A stretch of 64,000 nucleotides of DNA, from contig OZ035960.1 of assembly GCA_964034945.1 (NCBI GenBank), positions 85,064,148 to 85,128,147 of the forward strand. The letters are read 5' to 3'. Positions 1-13,200 of this stretch are shown one piece after another. A program made the translations under genes and the position numbers. The stretch's first letter is position 1. Every line of letters starts with the position of its first letter. The notes beneath the pieces were generated by a model. That model was not told where the DNA came from. It saw nothing but the letters and a program-made list of their open reading frames with translations, and did not search any database. This stretch comes from Chrysopilus asiliformis. Taxonomy: Eukaryota > Arthropoda > Insecta > Diptera > Rhagionidae.

Positions 1-659
1 GAAAAATTTAAGATAATATATTTTGCTGCTTTTTTTCCTTTAACGGTAAATCAATATCTTTTAAAAAAAGTTTCAATATCACTCATCGAAAGCCCATATG
101 ATTTCAGCTGTTGTATTTGGGATTTTTTCGTACGAAATTTTTGAAAATCCCATTACTCCCAAAATATTGATATGACGAAAATCTGTTGCCGTTAATTAGT
201 TTCAGGATTAATTGACCATTGACAAGATGAGCCTCCCAGGCACAAGTCGTTCATTTTAGGCTTAACTAAGAGAAAATATCGGATATGTGAATTATGCACT
301 CAGAGAAAAAAGTTCGCAGACTGGAGTTGACTTTTTGGACAAAAAATTTCATAAGAAATGTCCTTTTGGGATAATAAGATATTTTATTCGATTTTTGTAA
401 GTTCATATACTAAAATTACGCCCCTTGTGTCTGCACCTTTTTTGATCTGTCCCTTCAGTCCAACGCTAGCCTCAGTCTGATTCTAAATTATGGTATCAAC
501 TAATATGTAAAAAAAATTGTTAAAACGTTTTTACGTTTTCAGGTTTTTTCGAGAATTTTGCATTGTGTATGAAAGCCTTTGCGATTTATTTTATGAAATA
601 AAGTTTTTTTTAAACATGTTTGTTTGATTTACTTAAATTTCAATTATTTTTCGTTTCAG
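1..659. other. upstream DNA, no gene seen
   Basis: AT-rich sequence with no open frame of note. It ends in a good 3' splice acceptor (pyrimidine-rich run then CAG, last base 659), so it is probably intron or promoter DNA upstream of the first coding exon. A second CAG follows a T-rich run near 541. Confidence 0.4.
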
Positions 660-917
660 GTAGTCAAATTGTGGTGGAGTTCAGTTTTGGAACGATTTAA
701 AACCTAATTGAACTAATGACTAAGAATGTGTTGTTTGTGTGCTGCGAGTGCACACACTGTCACTTGTGTTGCCCCAAATTTTATTCTACATCATCGATAG
801 ACGAAAATTTTGTGTCAATGCAGATACGCAAAGCAGTAGATCGAAAAAAAGAAGTGCTAAATAAATAAAAAAATTTTAGCGGAATCAAATCGATTTTATT
901 TTTTTGTATTTATCATA
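660..917 (+). other. probable 5' UTR part of the first coding exon
   Basis: Lies between the acceptor ending at 659 and the neuroligin ATG. The coding frame is closed upstream by an in-frame TAA at 858-860, which supports the ATG at 918 as the true start. That an upstream non-coding exon exists is inferred only from the acceptor. Confidence 0.4.
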
Positions 918-1243
918 ATGGTGATAGCAATATTTATAGTTTATTTATTTATTACGCCATTTATATCATGCGGTGGTGGAAATAGTGGAAATAGTAATTC
1001 AAATAGTGGTGGAAGCGGCGGTTCCAGTAGCAAAGGCGATTCTGTTCAACCGACATTATCATCTAGAGTTGTACATACTAAACATGGTGCTGTTTCCGGT
1101 ATAATAATCCAATTAGATGGTCGTCACTTAGATCCGGTTGAGACGTATAGAGGAATTCCGTATGCGTCACCACCCATTGGATCGCTGAGGTTTATGCCGC
1201 CAGTTACAGGAGCTCTGTGGTCTGGTGTTAAAAAGGCTGACAA
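918..1243 (+). CDS. Nlg: neuroligin exon 1 (residues 1-109)
   Basis: Begins at the first ATG after an in-frame stop. It encodes a hydrophobic signal peptide ([15 protein letters not shown]), a Gly/Ser/Asn-rich linker, then the start of the esterase fold with [16 protein letters not shown], typical of type-B carboxylesterase-like proteins. It ends at donor GTAAGT with two bases of a Lys codon left over, completed by exon 2. Read-through would meet TAA at once. Confidence 0.92.
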
Positions 1244-4200
1244 GTAAGTGCATTTACATTAAAAAAAAGATGATTTCCATGTTCAAATATTGTTAAAATC
1301 TTTTAAATGTTCTGACTGAAAATTGGTTTAGAAATCTGACCGGTTCTAATTTAACGTTTCGCTTAGGTATATTCAGAAGCGTAATTACAAATTTTGAGGC
1401 ACTTTGAAAAATTTTAGTGGACCTCCAAAAAATAAAAACTTTAGGGCTAAAGTTCAGTTTAGCGACAATGACGCTACAGATTTTTCGTGTATAGGGAGGG
1501 GTAGAGAGAAACATCCCCTATCCAAAATGGGCATTTTTAGCCGTCACTCGCCCCCTTTGCCGTCACTCGACCTCCAGGGGTCCCTAAACTTTGTATGAAA
1601 CTCTATCTGGGGGGTGTGTGGAACCCAAATGAAAGGTAATGAAGAGTGCATTCCAAAAATATATAGCGTGATAGGGTTTCCCCCCTCACCCTTAGATTTA
1701 TACCCCATCGAAAAAACACCCTCCTACCCAAAAAAAAAAGTTTCATACAAAGTTTAGGGACCCCTGGAGGGAGGTGCGAGCGACGGCTAAAAACATTCAT
1801 TTCGCATAGGGGATGCTTCCCCCTCCCCCCTCTATACAGGAAAAATTTGTAGCGTCATTCTCGCTAAACTGAACTCTTGCCAACTTTAGATAAATCTTCT
1901 TTGACGATTAAGAATTTAAATACCTATTTTTAAGGGTTTCCTCAAAGACCTCAGGGCCAGTGATCGATGAGTTAGTGACAGAGTCTGTCGGATTTTTATC
2001 ACAATTCTATTTCCATTAATTTACTAAATAGTAGTTGAAAAATGCGTCACAGGCAATAATTCCAAAGGCAAATGCAAGTGAAAATTTTTGGGTTTCGGAG
2101 ACAATTTTTTTTAGTGATTAAGAAATTACAACGCCAGATTGCATTATTGAAGACCTCGGTACAATAACCTGTCATTTCCACTTTTTGAAAATTTTCAGAA
2201 GAGAAAAAAAACATATTAGCGTGAAATGTGTGGTCTTAGATCTTACAATATTTAATTTTAAATAAAGATTTTTTATTTTTATTGAAAAAGTTATAGACAT
2301 TTTAAATTTTGGAGATAGCTGTTTCTTGTATCCGAGACGACATCAGTGGTGTGAAAAAATCAGTAACGACCACAAAATACACGGACAGAAATAATTTTCT
2401 AAAAATCAGAAATCAATTTTCTTGATGCAAGAAAATCAAATACTGCGTACAAAATTCTGAAATCAATCATAAATCGATTAAAATCCGAATTAAATTTTCA
2501 TAATTTCCAAAAAATTTCTTCATTTGAGAAGTAGAAGAGTTCTAGAACAACTTTCTGGATTTAATTCAATAAACGATCGAATTAAGAAGATATGGTTTAA
2601 AACTAAAAAGATTTTCTCGATGAAGAATATAACTTCTTGAATCAAGAAAATGTTTGCTTAAACGGAAAAAAACATATTGGAACTGTTCCACCAAACTTGC
2701 ATGTTCCAGTCCCATATTTATGGGAAAAAACGGCATAGTGGCTAAATATAGGAGTCATCCCTATAAAAAATTGTAACTGTTCCCAATTTTTTTAGGATAC
2801 ATGCTAACCAAAAATTTGTCGCATTATTTTTTTTTCTAACAAAAAAATTGTCGTATTATTCCCTAAACTATGGGAGGGATTACTGTATATGTTAGATATG
2901 TTACGACAAAAAATTGGGGAACTCAATCCTTAAATAAAAGGAACGATTCTTATAAAACGTTGTAATGTCTCCATTGATTATTTGACTCTCTCTAATATAT
3001 GCGCGACATAGTAGGCAGGTCCACACTATATAAACCACGAGTTCGCAAACCACATGCTTAGTATGTACAACTCTAAACCACATATAATCGAAGAAAAACA
3101 ATTGGCTTGAATTACCATATTCGCTGAATCCTATTGGCTTAGGAATGAGTCCGCCCACACTTGGGATTCGTTAGAATTTTTTTATAGGACTGATAATATC
3201 GGAGTCACTTCTAAAAACGCTGGGAACGATTGCATTCCATAATGTAGCATTGTTTCCCCCGCAGTATAAAAATGTCTCCAGTAAAAACTAGGAACGGGTG
3301 CTACTTTTGTTGAAATATCTCCATTCTTCTCTTAGCCCTATATAGTAATGATTCCACGAAAACTAGGACTTGTTTCAATATTTATGGCAGTCTTTGCTAC
3401 AAAATCGTGTAACGAGTCCTATAATCGCTTTCCCATATTTTATAGGAACATTTCCTATGCGGATTTTTTTCCGTGTAAAAGTAGAATTTCGAGAAAGACA
3501 TTTGTAATATGACCACAGATATCGTACTATTAGACTAGATCAAGCCATTTGGTATCTCAAATGGGCCACTGAAACGTCAAAAAGCTATGACGAAAAAAAG
3601 GGACAAAGCTAGTAAATTCTGGGAAATTTAAATTCTGGAAAAAATGCTTATGCAGGTCCCCGACGGAATATTATTCAATCCCTATACCGATTATTCATAT
3701 TGATATTCAGAGAATATACAATTCCCTAAAAAATGCTTGCAACCTGTGTATAAGTCTTATGAGTTCGACGTAAAACATATAATTCAAGTGTTATTGAGTT
3801 TGTTGATTCGAACATCTGACATCACTAAAATTCGAAGAAAAATGAGACAACCATAGTCACGCTGTCCCATATTTTTGCTATGGAATTGTTCGTGTGCCGC
3901 GATCTAGTAGTACGATATCTGTGAATATGACATACTGTTTTTTAGTCAACTTCTAATTTGTCTGTCTGATATCCCTTAGTAATTGTCTAAATTGTTTATC
4001 TTTTGCAATGCGATGAAAATTTCTGAAAAGTTTTATGCTGAAGTCTTCGAAATTGAAGTAAAGTTTTGTAATAACTTGGAGTGGAATCACTGAAGTGCAG
4101 TTTTATAATAAATCGTAAAAGTGTAATCGTGCAAAAAATATAATCAACCCAACCTAAACCAGAAATCGTGACTTGTGACTCTTTAATTTTATCAACATGG

Positions 4201-7200
4201 GGCTCTGTCGGACGATCTTGAATATATTATTAAAGTCGAAGTAGACGAAAAATTTATTGATGTGCTGAAATAATGAAAAAAATGGATGAACAATACACAA
4301 ATTTCCACAATAAATATTTTTTTATTGATAGATTTTTATCGCTAAAAACTATGATAAAAGATTTTTATGTCGATTCCGAAACGCTGAGATATATAATACT
4401 CTCTGATTTGGATATAATTTTTCACATTATTTAAAATTGCTATCGCTACCCACATTTATTTAAAACTGCTATTCTGGGATAAAAGTTTAGTTTCCGGGAC
4501 GAAAAATAGGCGCGGACCTCAGAGCTTCAAGTTGTCATGGTTGCGCTTAGTTTCTCAGTTTGTATAAATCCGCCTCTGTGCAGTTTTAGAGGGTAGTTCG
4601 CGGGTATTTAAAAAATTTTTTTTTTACTTATTTTATGTGTTTTTATTAAGTTATACTGTATGGTCTTTACTTTATTCTTTGAAGTCTGATATGGCAGAGT
4701 TGCCAGTCCGGAGGTATTGGTCAAGCAATTTCTTTATTTTTATTTAAAAATATAAGTGTACCTCTCTAAATTGGTGCTTTTAAGTTTTAAGACTAAACTC
4801 TGGTACGAATTTTTGAGCAAAAAACCCACAGGAAAATTAAGTATTCATTTCAATTCGTCTAATATTCTGTAAACAATAAAATATGTAAATGAAGAACTCA
4901 TAAAAATAGTTTTTGCGATCATTAACCCCAAAGTTTTTTTTTTATTGAATTTATTCCCACTGTATTGTTCGAAAATATATTCCAGACAATTGTAACTAAA
5001 ATTCAATACAATTTTCTCTCCCCACTTTTCGCACAATTTTTATGTAAATAGTCCTATCTCTTTATCACAGATGACTCTATTTATTTCTCACATTTATACA
5101 ATTTTAAGACCAAATCAATTTAGGTGTGATAGAGTTTTTAGGGAGCGAAATTCTGCATCAGTTTTCCGTATAACTTCTTCATTTACATATTGTCAGATCA
5201 ATTCGTAAATATCTTTGATAAATCCTTACACACCTCGGATGATAGTAGTGATTTTATCCTGCGTAGAAAAGATATTTATTCGGGTCAAGTAATAAAAGTA
5301 AAAGTACTTTGATAGCTTGGTAGCCTAAAAGTATTCAATTTCATCTCTAAACGTGTATAGGTATGACACAAAATTAATGATTGCAATCCGATGTTCTCCG
5401 AAAGGAGATAGATCGTCAAAGATTCAGTTATAATTAATCAAGGCCGAAAAGGACCGTTACAATCATGTAAAAGTGTGTTGGACACTATTAATAAAATTTC
5501 CACAATAAAAACCTGTAGCCATATTAACCAAAAGAGTGAATGTAATCAAGTATGTTGACCTTGTACATGGTGTAATGTAAATAGGCCAATCAAATACGTT
5601 TTTTTATGATATCAGAAAGTACCCTCTAAAAGTAAGTAATTGAATTGGCTGACTTCATCATCAATCAACCATTACGTAAAAGTGGAGGTTGTTGAAAAAA
5701 AAAATTTATATTCGACCGCTATCTTTTTGCTGAAATCTCATCTCATTCTTTCCTGGGTTTCTACGAATAATACTGCATATTATTATGTATACATATTTTG
5801 TATATATATAGACATGTTAAAGTCCATATAATATTATATAAATCTAAATGTATACTTATGCATGTATTAAATATAGAGTATAACGTGTTATAGTATAAAG
5901 TGAAATACGAAACTTCTCATTTATTCCTCCCGTTACAATTTATTAACCTCAATTTTGGGTCTGCGGTTATAAATTGCCAACAATTTTTCATCGATACATT
6001 TGCAACTGTCATTAAGGAGACTAATGATCCTTTTTATCCTTTCGACTCGTACTTTCTGATGGTGTGGTACGAGGACGCAGTCTGGTTACAATAATTTTAT
6101 CTTTTTTTCGCTATTTTAAACTCAAGTTAACAAGAAACCAAATTGTATTGTAGATTAGATAAAAATTGAAGTTTTCTTCTTTCCGAGCAATTACGGTCGA
6201 TCAGAAAAGTCTTAGGGGGTGGATTCGGATATGCTTTCACTGTTATTAAGGCGAAATCTAATTTTCAGCGAATTTTGTTTTTTGTGAAAAATATCTGATA
6301 TTGCTAATAATAATTTCATTTCTTGGTAATTAGAGATTTTATGCCAATTAATTTAATGTTCTAATTTTTTTTTGTTCGTTCCCAATATTTAGATTTGGTC
6401 CAGTTTGCCCGCAACGATTGCCAGATATAGCGAATGAAACAGCAGCCTTGGAAAGGATGCCCCGAGGTCGATTGGAATATTTAAAAAGGCTGATACCATA
6501 TCTAAAAAATCAATCCGAGGATTGTTTGTATTTGAATATATATGCTCCAATTCAAGGTAAGTGGCTAAGATATCGTTTGAAATATATAACTGACATCGTA
6601 TCCGAGGGAAATAAAACTCAAAGATTTAGATATATTTTTCACAGGTTCTCCGTTTAATAAGTAAATCCTAAGTGCTTTTGGTGCGGATTTACTTTTTGTA
6701 AATCCCCTTTTGATGAAAATTCTGGCCCTTATCCATAAATCTTGTACATATGCTACATAAAGGATGATTTATTATTTATGTTTTAGATATAACTTACACT
6801 GACTTAAAAATGAATTTGGGATCGGTCAATGAATTTACATGGTGTGTAGAAACACAATGTATTCATTTTTTTCACAATATATTCATACCGTGAAATTAAA
6901 GTCGGTATATGATTTGGAAATTTAACAAACGGATATTAATCTATATCCTTTCCCCTGTCCGTCGATTGTTAAAAATTCAAGGCCATGGCGATACTCCAGC
7001 AGTAGACTTTGCCTGATCCGATCCCTGTAGGCGAGTGAAACAGGGGGTTTTTTTTGCGATGTCCGTCATATATTCCACAGGTTTTTTGAAATCAATGCTT
7101 CTGTCCCTACGTCCAAATTGAACAGCTTAATCATCCCTATGGTCTTTTTGGTTTGTAATTGAAATTTAGATTGATGGATAGGGATCAAATTGGTGTAACC

Positions 7201-10200
7201 AAAATTTATTGAAATTTAATTGGTTGTGTTGTATATTGAGTTTCTCAGAAATTTTTTGAAGAAAAACTTTTTTCCTACTGAACTTTTGTCCTGAAACTTT
7301 TATTCTTAATCGGCATAAAAATCATAGTTTTCGCTTTATCGCTTTAAAACCATTAAATATGCCGCTTTTATGTCTTCGAGGGTGTAAAAGGTAAATACAT
7401 GTAAAAGGTAAGCTTATAATTTCATCCGTGGAATCCAACATATTTACTTTCTTATACGAAGTAGGGGAAACATGGCCAAAATGACATATACGGGTAAAAC
7501 GACACATTGCATTAACTTGAAGTCCGCGAATATATCAGATCTCCTTTTTAGCTTAATATGAAGTTTAACAACCTGTGAAAACAATAGCTCAGTCTACTGA
7601 GTAGCGTCACAGTGAAAAGATTTAAATTGTATACTCCAGAAAAAGTTTTTTTGTTAAGTGATATCATTATTTTAATTTTCGGTAAGTTTTCTTTTTTTTA
7701 AATTGTTTATGTTGTAGCAAGACCATACATTGCTATTTTGTTTTCGAAATAAACTTGCTTGTTTAAAAAAACAGTTAGCTTTTAATTTATTAAAAAAAAT
7801 TTATTTGTGGACTATGTGTGTAATTACTCATGTCATTTCGATATGTCATTTTGTCCATAGTTTATATGTCGTTTTGTCCATAAGTATGAACAAAGCGAAC
7901 GTTCGTAGGTCTCCGAATTTTGACTCATATTTTTTTTATTTGCATTTTCTTAACCCTCTAGCCGGAATGCCCGCCTAAAGGCGGGCTACAGGGAATTCGC
8001 TTGATTATAACGAGTAACAATTTTAATCGCCGGAACGTGTTACACTGACTTTTGTAAGTTATCGCTTTACATGCTCGAAAAAATTTAGCCCTGTACGTTG
8101 TCTTGGTTACGGTCTGTCGCAAGTTGAAAGTCATATTTTAGTGAATTTTTTTCGGAAATATTCCGGTTAGAGGGTTAAGTTAAATGGTGTGGAATATGAA
8201 TTGACAGTGAACCAAAGAATTTATTTGTGAATTATCATATTGTTTTTGTTCTTAAAATAAAAGAGTTTTTATTAAAAAAGCAAACAGTATGTAATTTTGG
8301 CCATGTTTATTCTATATTCAAGATAAATTTCGAACCCCTAATTTTGCCTGAAAAACATTTCCCGATAGAGATGTGTAACTCATGAGTGAATCACACTTGA
8401 AAAGAGTGATGCACTGCATTGAATCAAGTAACGCGATTCATCAGTTCAAAAAAAATCGCTCTCACTCCTCAATTCCTCCAGCGAACCAAGAAAAAAACGC
8501 GTAACGGAAAGGAGAAAAGTTTATTGTTCGCTGACGCTCATTATAATGTGAGGCACAAGTGGGTGACCAGATCTCTGATGTTGACCCAGAGTCTCCGGGT
8601 TTCAACCCCAGATCTCCGTGCTCTGCCAAAAATTTCCGGGTAAATCACCGTGTATGTTTAAGAAAATGAATATCATTTATTGTTTTGTTTTATCGAATTG
8701 TTGCTTTGTCCCAAGGAGCACAAAGTCCTAAGAAAATTCTCACGACCGCTTGAAGACGTCGTCAGTATTACTTTTCAGTTGGAACGACTTTCTCCGGTCT
8801 TAAAACTGTATGGTGGACTACAAAAAAACTGGTTGTTGCGTAGTCGTAATTTGCATTATTTCGTAGGCCTAACGACTTATTACGCAACCATCGGACTACC
8901 AGGAGGTCGTCAATCCAACCTCCGTACGTAATTATGGGTCAACCTTACGACGGTTGTAACAAAGGTCTTTAAAACCACGTTACAACCGCTGATGGAACTT
9001 GATACCGACCCGGTAAATTATTATGGTCGTGAGGTGGTCCTAAAAACCATTCTGGGGACCTGAAAAGTCGTACCGCTCACTGAAAACATTTTCTCTCTTT
9101 CCAACTTTGACATTTATATGAATAAAATTTAATTAAATGCTGTATGGGCCCTAAAAACGGCTCAAATTCCCAAATCGAGGAAAAGAGAAATGTCAAAATG
9201 ATAATTATCATTTTCCCTCTGACCAGTGTTCTCGTTAATAAACTTTTCTAAATAAAATTCAGAAAAAATATTTAGGACTTCGACTTTTATTATCGTTTTC
9301 ATTAGAACTTCTACTAGAATCACGCGCTGCATAATATTTTGTCCATATTATATGAAATATAAAATGAGTTGATCAATTTGATACATTTTTAATAAAGGCA
9401 ACTAAAAACAATTATGAAAGTATTTTAAATCGAGCAAAATATAGAAACGGCAACCCAGTTATTTGACATAAGCAACTAATAATGGAGGCAAAATATAAAT
9501 TGAAACGAAATTATATAAAAATCGAAATTTTAATCGGAATGTGTGCTGAAAAAACGTTTAAGTGGCTAGTATTGTGTTTTCAAGATATTTAAGTGACATT
9601 TTTAGACTATTCGAGTAAAAAAATACTCAAATATTGTCGTGGGAAAAAAATTATTTAGTGCAAAAATTGTGTAAAAAGGATTTTCTGCAGGGCGCGTGAA
9701 ATTTTACGAAGCATCATCATGATATTCATCAAAATTTTGCAAGGGTTTGTCAATTTAAGCTAGAAAAGCTCCATAAATTCGATATTAAAAGTGCGTGTTT
9801 TCCATATCGTTTATAAAAATCATCGTCTTCTCGTGTCATTTAATTTCCAAGTTCTTTTCTCTTCATGTTTATGTTTTCGCTTAACCAATATTAGTGTGAA
9901 TTAATTTGTGTCAGCATTTTATGGTGAGAATTTTTTGTCGTTGTGTGGCATCTTCGCTAATTTTTTCTCTCCCGGTCGTGAAAATGGTCCTTGCAACCGA
10001 CTTACGTAGGGTTTCGGCAGACTTATCAAAGTTCTACCGCGGGATATTCGACGTCTTCAGGCGGTAGCGGCTATTCGCCACTCAGTCGTATTTGGGTCGC
10101 CAGCACTTCTTCAGTACCACAATTTCAGTCATAAGGACGGTCGTGAGTCATGACTTTCAGTCGGTTCGTGTGCCATAGGACTACTTCCCAACCGAAAAAT

Positions 10201-13200
10201 GCTCCTTGGGGTTTAATTGACTTTGTGCTTTTAATAAACGTTGTTTTTTGATTAAAAACGAATTAAATACTTTTAATATTACTTGCTTGTTTTGGTTCTC
10301 TTATAGAGAACCATAACATCTCATGTTTATATGAAACTATTTCATGTGTTCTGGTTGGCTGAGAAATGTGTTATGATATCAGAAACGACGGATGGTTCTA
10401 TGGGAGTTGGTTTTTAGATTCTTCCAATATTTTAGAGTGAAATATGATTGCTTTCCGCCACATAAAATTTGTTTTTTCGCCACGACCAATCTCCGGGTTT
10501 ACAGAAAAAGGAATCCCGTCACCCTAGACACAAGCATTGCTTTGATTTGCATTGGTATGAGGAAAAGAGCAAACACACGCACCCTGTCGTGAATGGACAG
10601 CCATCACTGACCCTGAGAATAATACATTCAAAAAAAATCACTCTTTGAATCAAATGAATCAACGAGTCAAAGATTTGATTCGTTTTGAGTCAGAGTGATT
10701 TAACGACTCATGACTCATCGCCTCACTCTGGCTTGAAACGAATCGATTCATTGCCTCGTTGATTCATTTGATTCAAAGCATGATTCCTTTTGAATGTATG
10801 ATTCGTCGACTCGCTAGATTTGTATTCATGTCGATTCATGACTGAGTCTGATCAACTTTGAGTTTTGAATGATTTGAATCATTTGAATCATTTTCGATTT
10901 GTTTTTCTGTGAACCGGATGAGTTGCGGATGGTGTGAATTTTTTTTTAAATTAACATTTGTAAGTAATAAGAATGTTGACTGAGAGTCGCTAGAATTGGT
11001 CTCTTAATTTCAATCTTCATGAATCACTATTTGCGAGTGGTTCATTGCAGAGAACAAATCACAAATGAATCTCTCTTTAAATTGAGTCATTTTGCCGACC
11101 ACTATTTCCCGAGCACTCCTGAGTCGATGGAGCATTATTACTAAATTGTTTTTCTGTCTGTCAGTCTGTCTGTTAGGCTTTGTACAAGATTTTTCAAAAA
11201 TTAATAGAAACAAGCCATGAGATTTTACACATGCCTGTAAATTCTGGATTGGGTCGACCCTATCAGCTTTTGGTGGAAATCCGTTTACCAACGGTAACCA
11301 AAAATGGCCAATTCTGCCAAATCGCAATTTCGTTTTTGGTGATTTACTCAGAAACTACACGTCTACGCGTTTTACTAGAACTATTTTTTTCATTATTACA
11401 TTAAAAACGATTTTTAGGTTTTATTTTATTGAAATCGCAGAATTTTTTCTAGCAAACAATGCAAATACATGAAAATTTGCACACTTTTAGGGGGGGTCAA
11501 AATATACCCTTGTCGTGGCCAATTCCCATAATCATACATGGGAAATGTCTGCATAGTTGCTGAATAATCAAATAATCAGCACATGCAGACATCGCACCTG
11601 TAGCGCTGGCCTCGACACCCGAAACCTGCAGACGCAACACGATCGCGTAAGAGTTGAAGATTCTTACAGGTGGGAACCAAAATCAGGGTAGTAATTTTGG
11701 TTCCAAGCCGACGAGCAGAATGTTGTAAGACGTTAAGCAAGAAGGTGTTTAGACTGACAAATAAAGAAAGTAAAACAGATACGCGTTGTTTTTATTAAAA
11801 GATCTCGGAGAAAACACGACATTAATGGCGCAGCCGGTGAAACAATAACAAAAAAAAAGGAAAATCGAAGTGCAGTGAATTTTTATGTTTTTCAAATGTG
11901 TTTGATGAAGTGAAAAAAAAAAACAGAAAAAATTGTGTTAAAGGTTTTCGTTAGTGGAATTTGAATTGATTTCAGTGTACCAGCAGTCTAATTACTTATC
12001 GGCTATTGAGAAAATTGGTTATTTGTTCAAGTCCCATCGACTGAAGTGATAAGCAGAAGCACAAAAAAAATGTCTACAATGCAACTGTTACTAATGGGTA
12101 AGTCCTAATATCTACTTATTCACTTATATTAGAATAATTTTAAGGAGTATTGTGATTATGAGTCTCTTTAAAGTTTGATGAAGTGATGGGTTTTTCCTTC
12201 TCTGTGGGCATAATTAGGATTATTTGGTAAAATTTTCATTTATATCGCAGTGCTATGTTTTCGGTCACAAAGTATTTTCGATTTTCGGTAAATGTCAGGC
12301 AAAAGGAAGGGCGAAAATGTTTTAACCAGAGTAGAGTTAGAACGTAACAAACTAATAGAAGCGGAATTAAATGAAATTAAAAGATCTTACGAAAAAATAG
12401 AAATAGAATTTAAACATTGCCAAGAGCTTCTCTTAAAAGAAATAGAAAATAGAATCGGAAAAAACGAATTTAAAAAATTCTGCGAAAGATTTGGCAATGA
12501 AAACGAGTTTAATTCGCTAGGGGGGGCGACAGAGTACCTAATATACCACTATGGCGAATTAATTTCAGAAACAGAAAAAAAATTGTTAGGAAATAATTCA
12601 GAATTAGCACAGGAAAAATTAGCATTAGACAAAAAAGTAAATAACTACAAGAAATTCATTGAAGATGCTGAAACATTAAACGAAGAGTTAAATGACAAAC
12701 TAGATGAAGTAGAAAAAACGATCACAAAGTTCAAACTTGAAAGTCCCAAAAATAAATATCTTCAAGCGATACAAAATATTGTGGAAAACGACTCCGACAA
12801 TAGAAAGACAATTTTTGAAAAGTTAGAAAGTAATAGACATCAATTGCGTGTTGTCCAAGAACAAATCGCTCAGATTCGGAAAGAAAAAGAAACTTTGATA
12901 TCTAATAAATCTCCTCATAGAGAAGTCTTGCTATCTTCTAATAAATCTGCTATTAGGGAAGTCTCGCTATTTAATATGCCTACTGACACAGACACATCGT
13001 TCAAGCCACGGGGGGAAGATGCAGGCTCATCGTTAAACATGCACCCCCATGACGATGATGCCACTAGACTCATTCTAGAGTTTATGGGCCGGCAGCTACC
13101 GCCGTTTTCCGGTACGCCATCTCCAACTCGGAGAAACGAAGCCCAACGATATCTTCAAATAGCGAAGAGCTTCTATCACACCCTAAATACAAAGAATCAT

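Larger units (their letters stand above)
1244..6392 (+). other. neuroligin intron 1
   Basis: Starts GTAAGT and ends TTTAG, 5149 bp. It holds a foldback element (1451-1875), the end of a GAAGACCTCGGT repeat (2149-2360) and a CGGAAAAAA-TIR element (about 2663-3478). I see no gene in 3480-6392: it is AT-rich, with a TA-rich stretch near 5780-5890. Short open frames there have no recognisable product. Confidence 0.85.

Noticed and set aside
8680..8931. Similar frames in both 1.5 kb elements (also 52049-52342) as a conserved protein
   Set aside because: The shared open stretch follows from near-identical non-coding repeats; frame length differs and no domain is visible.
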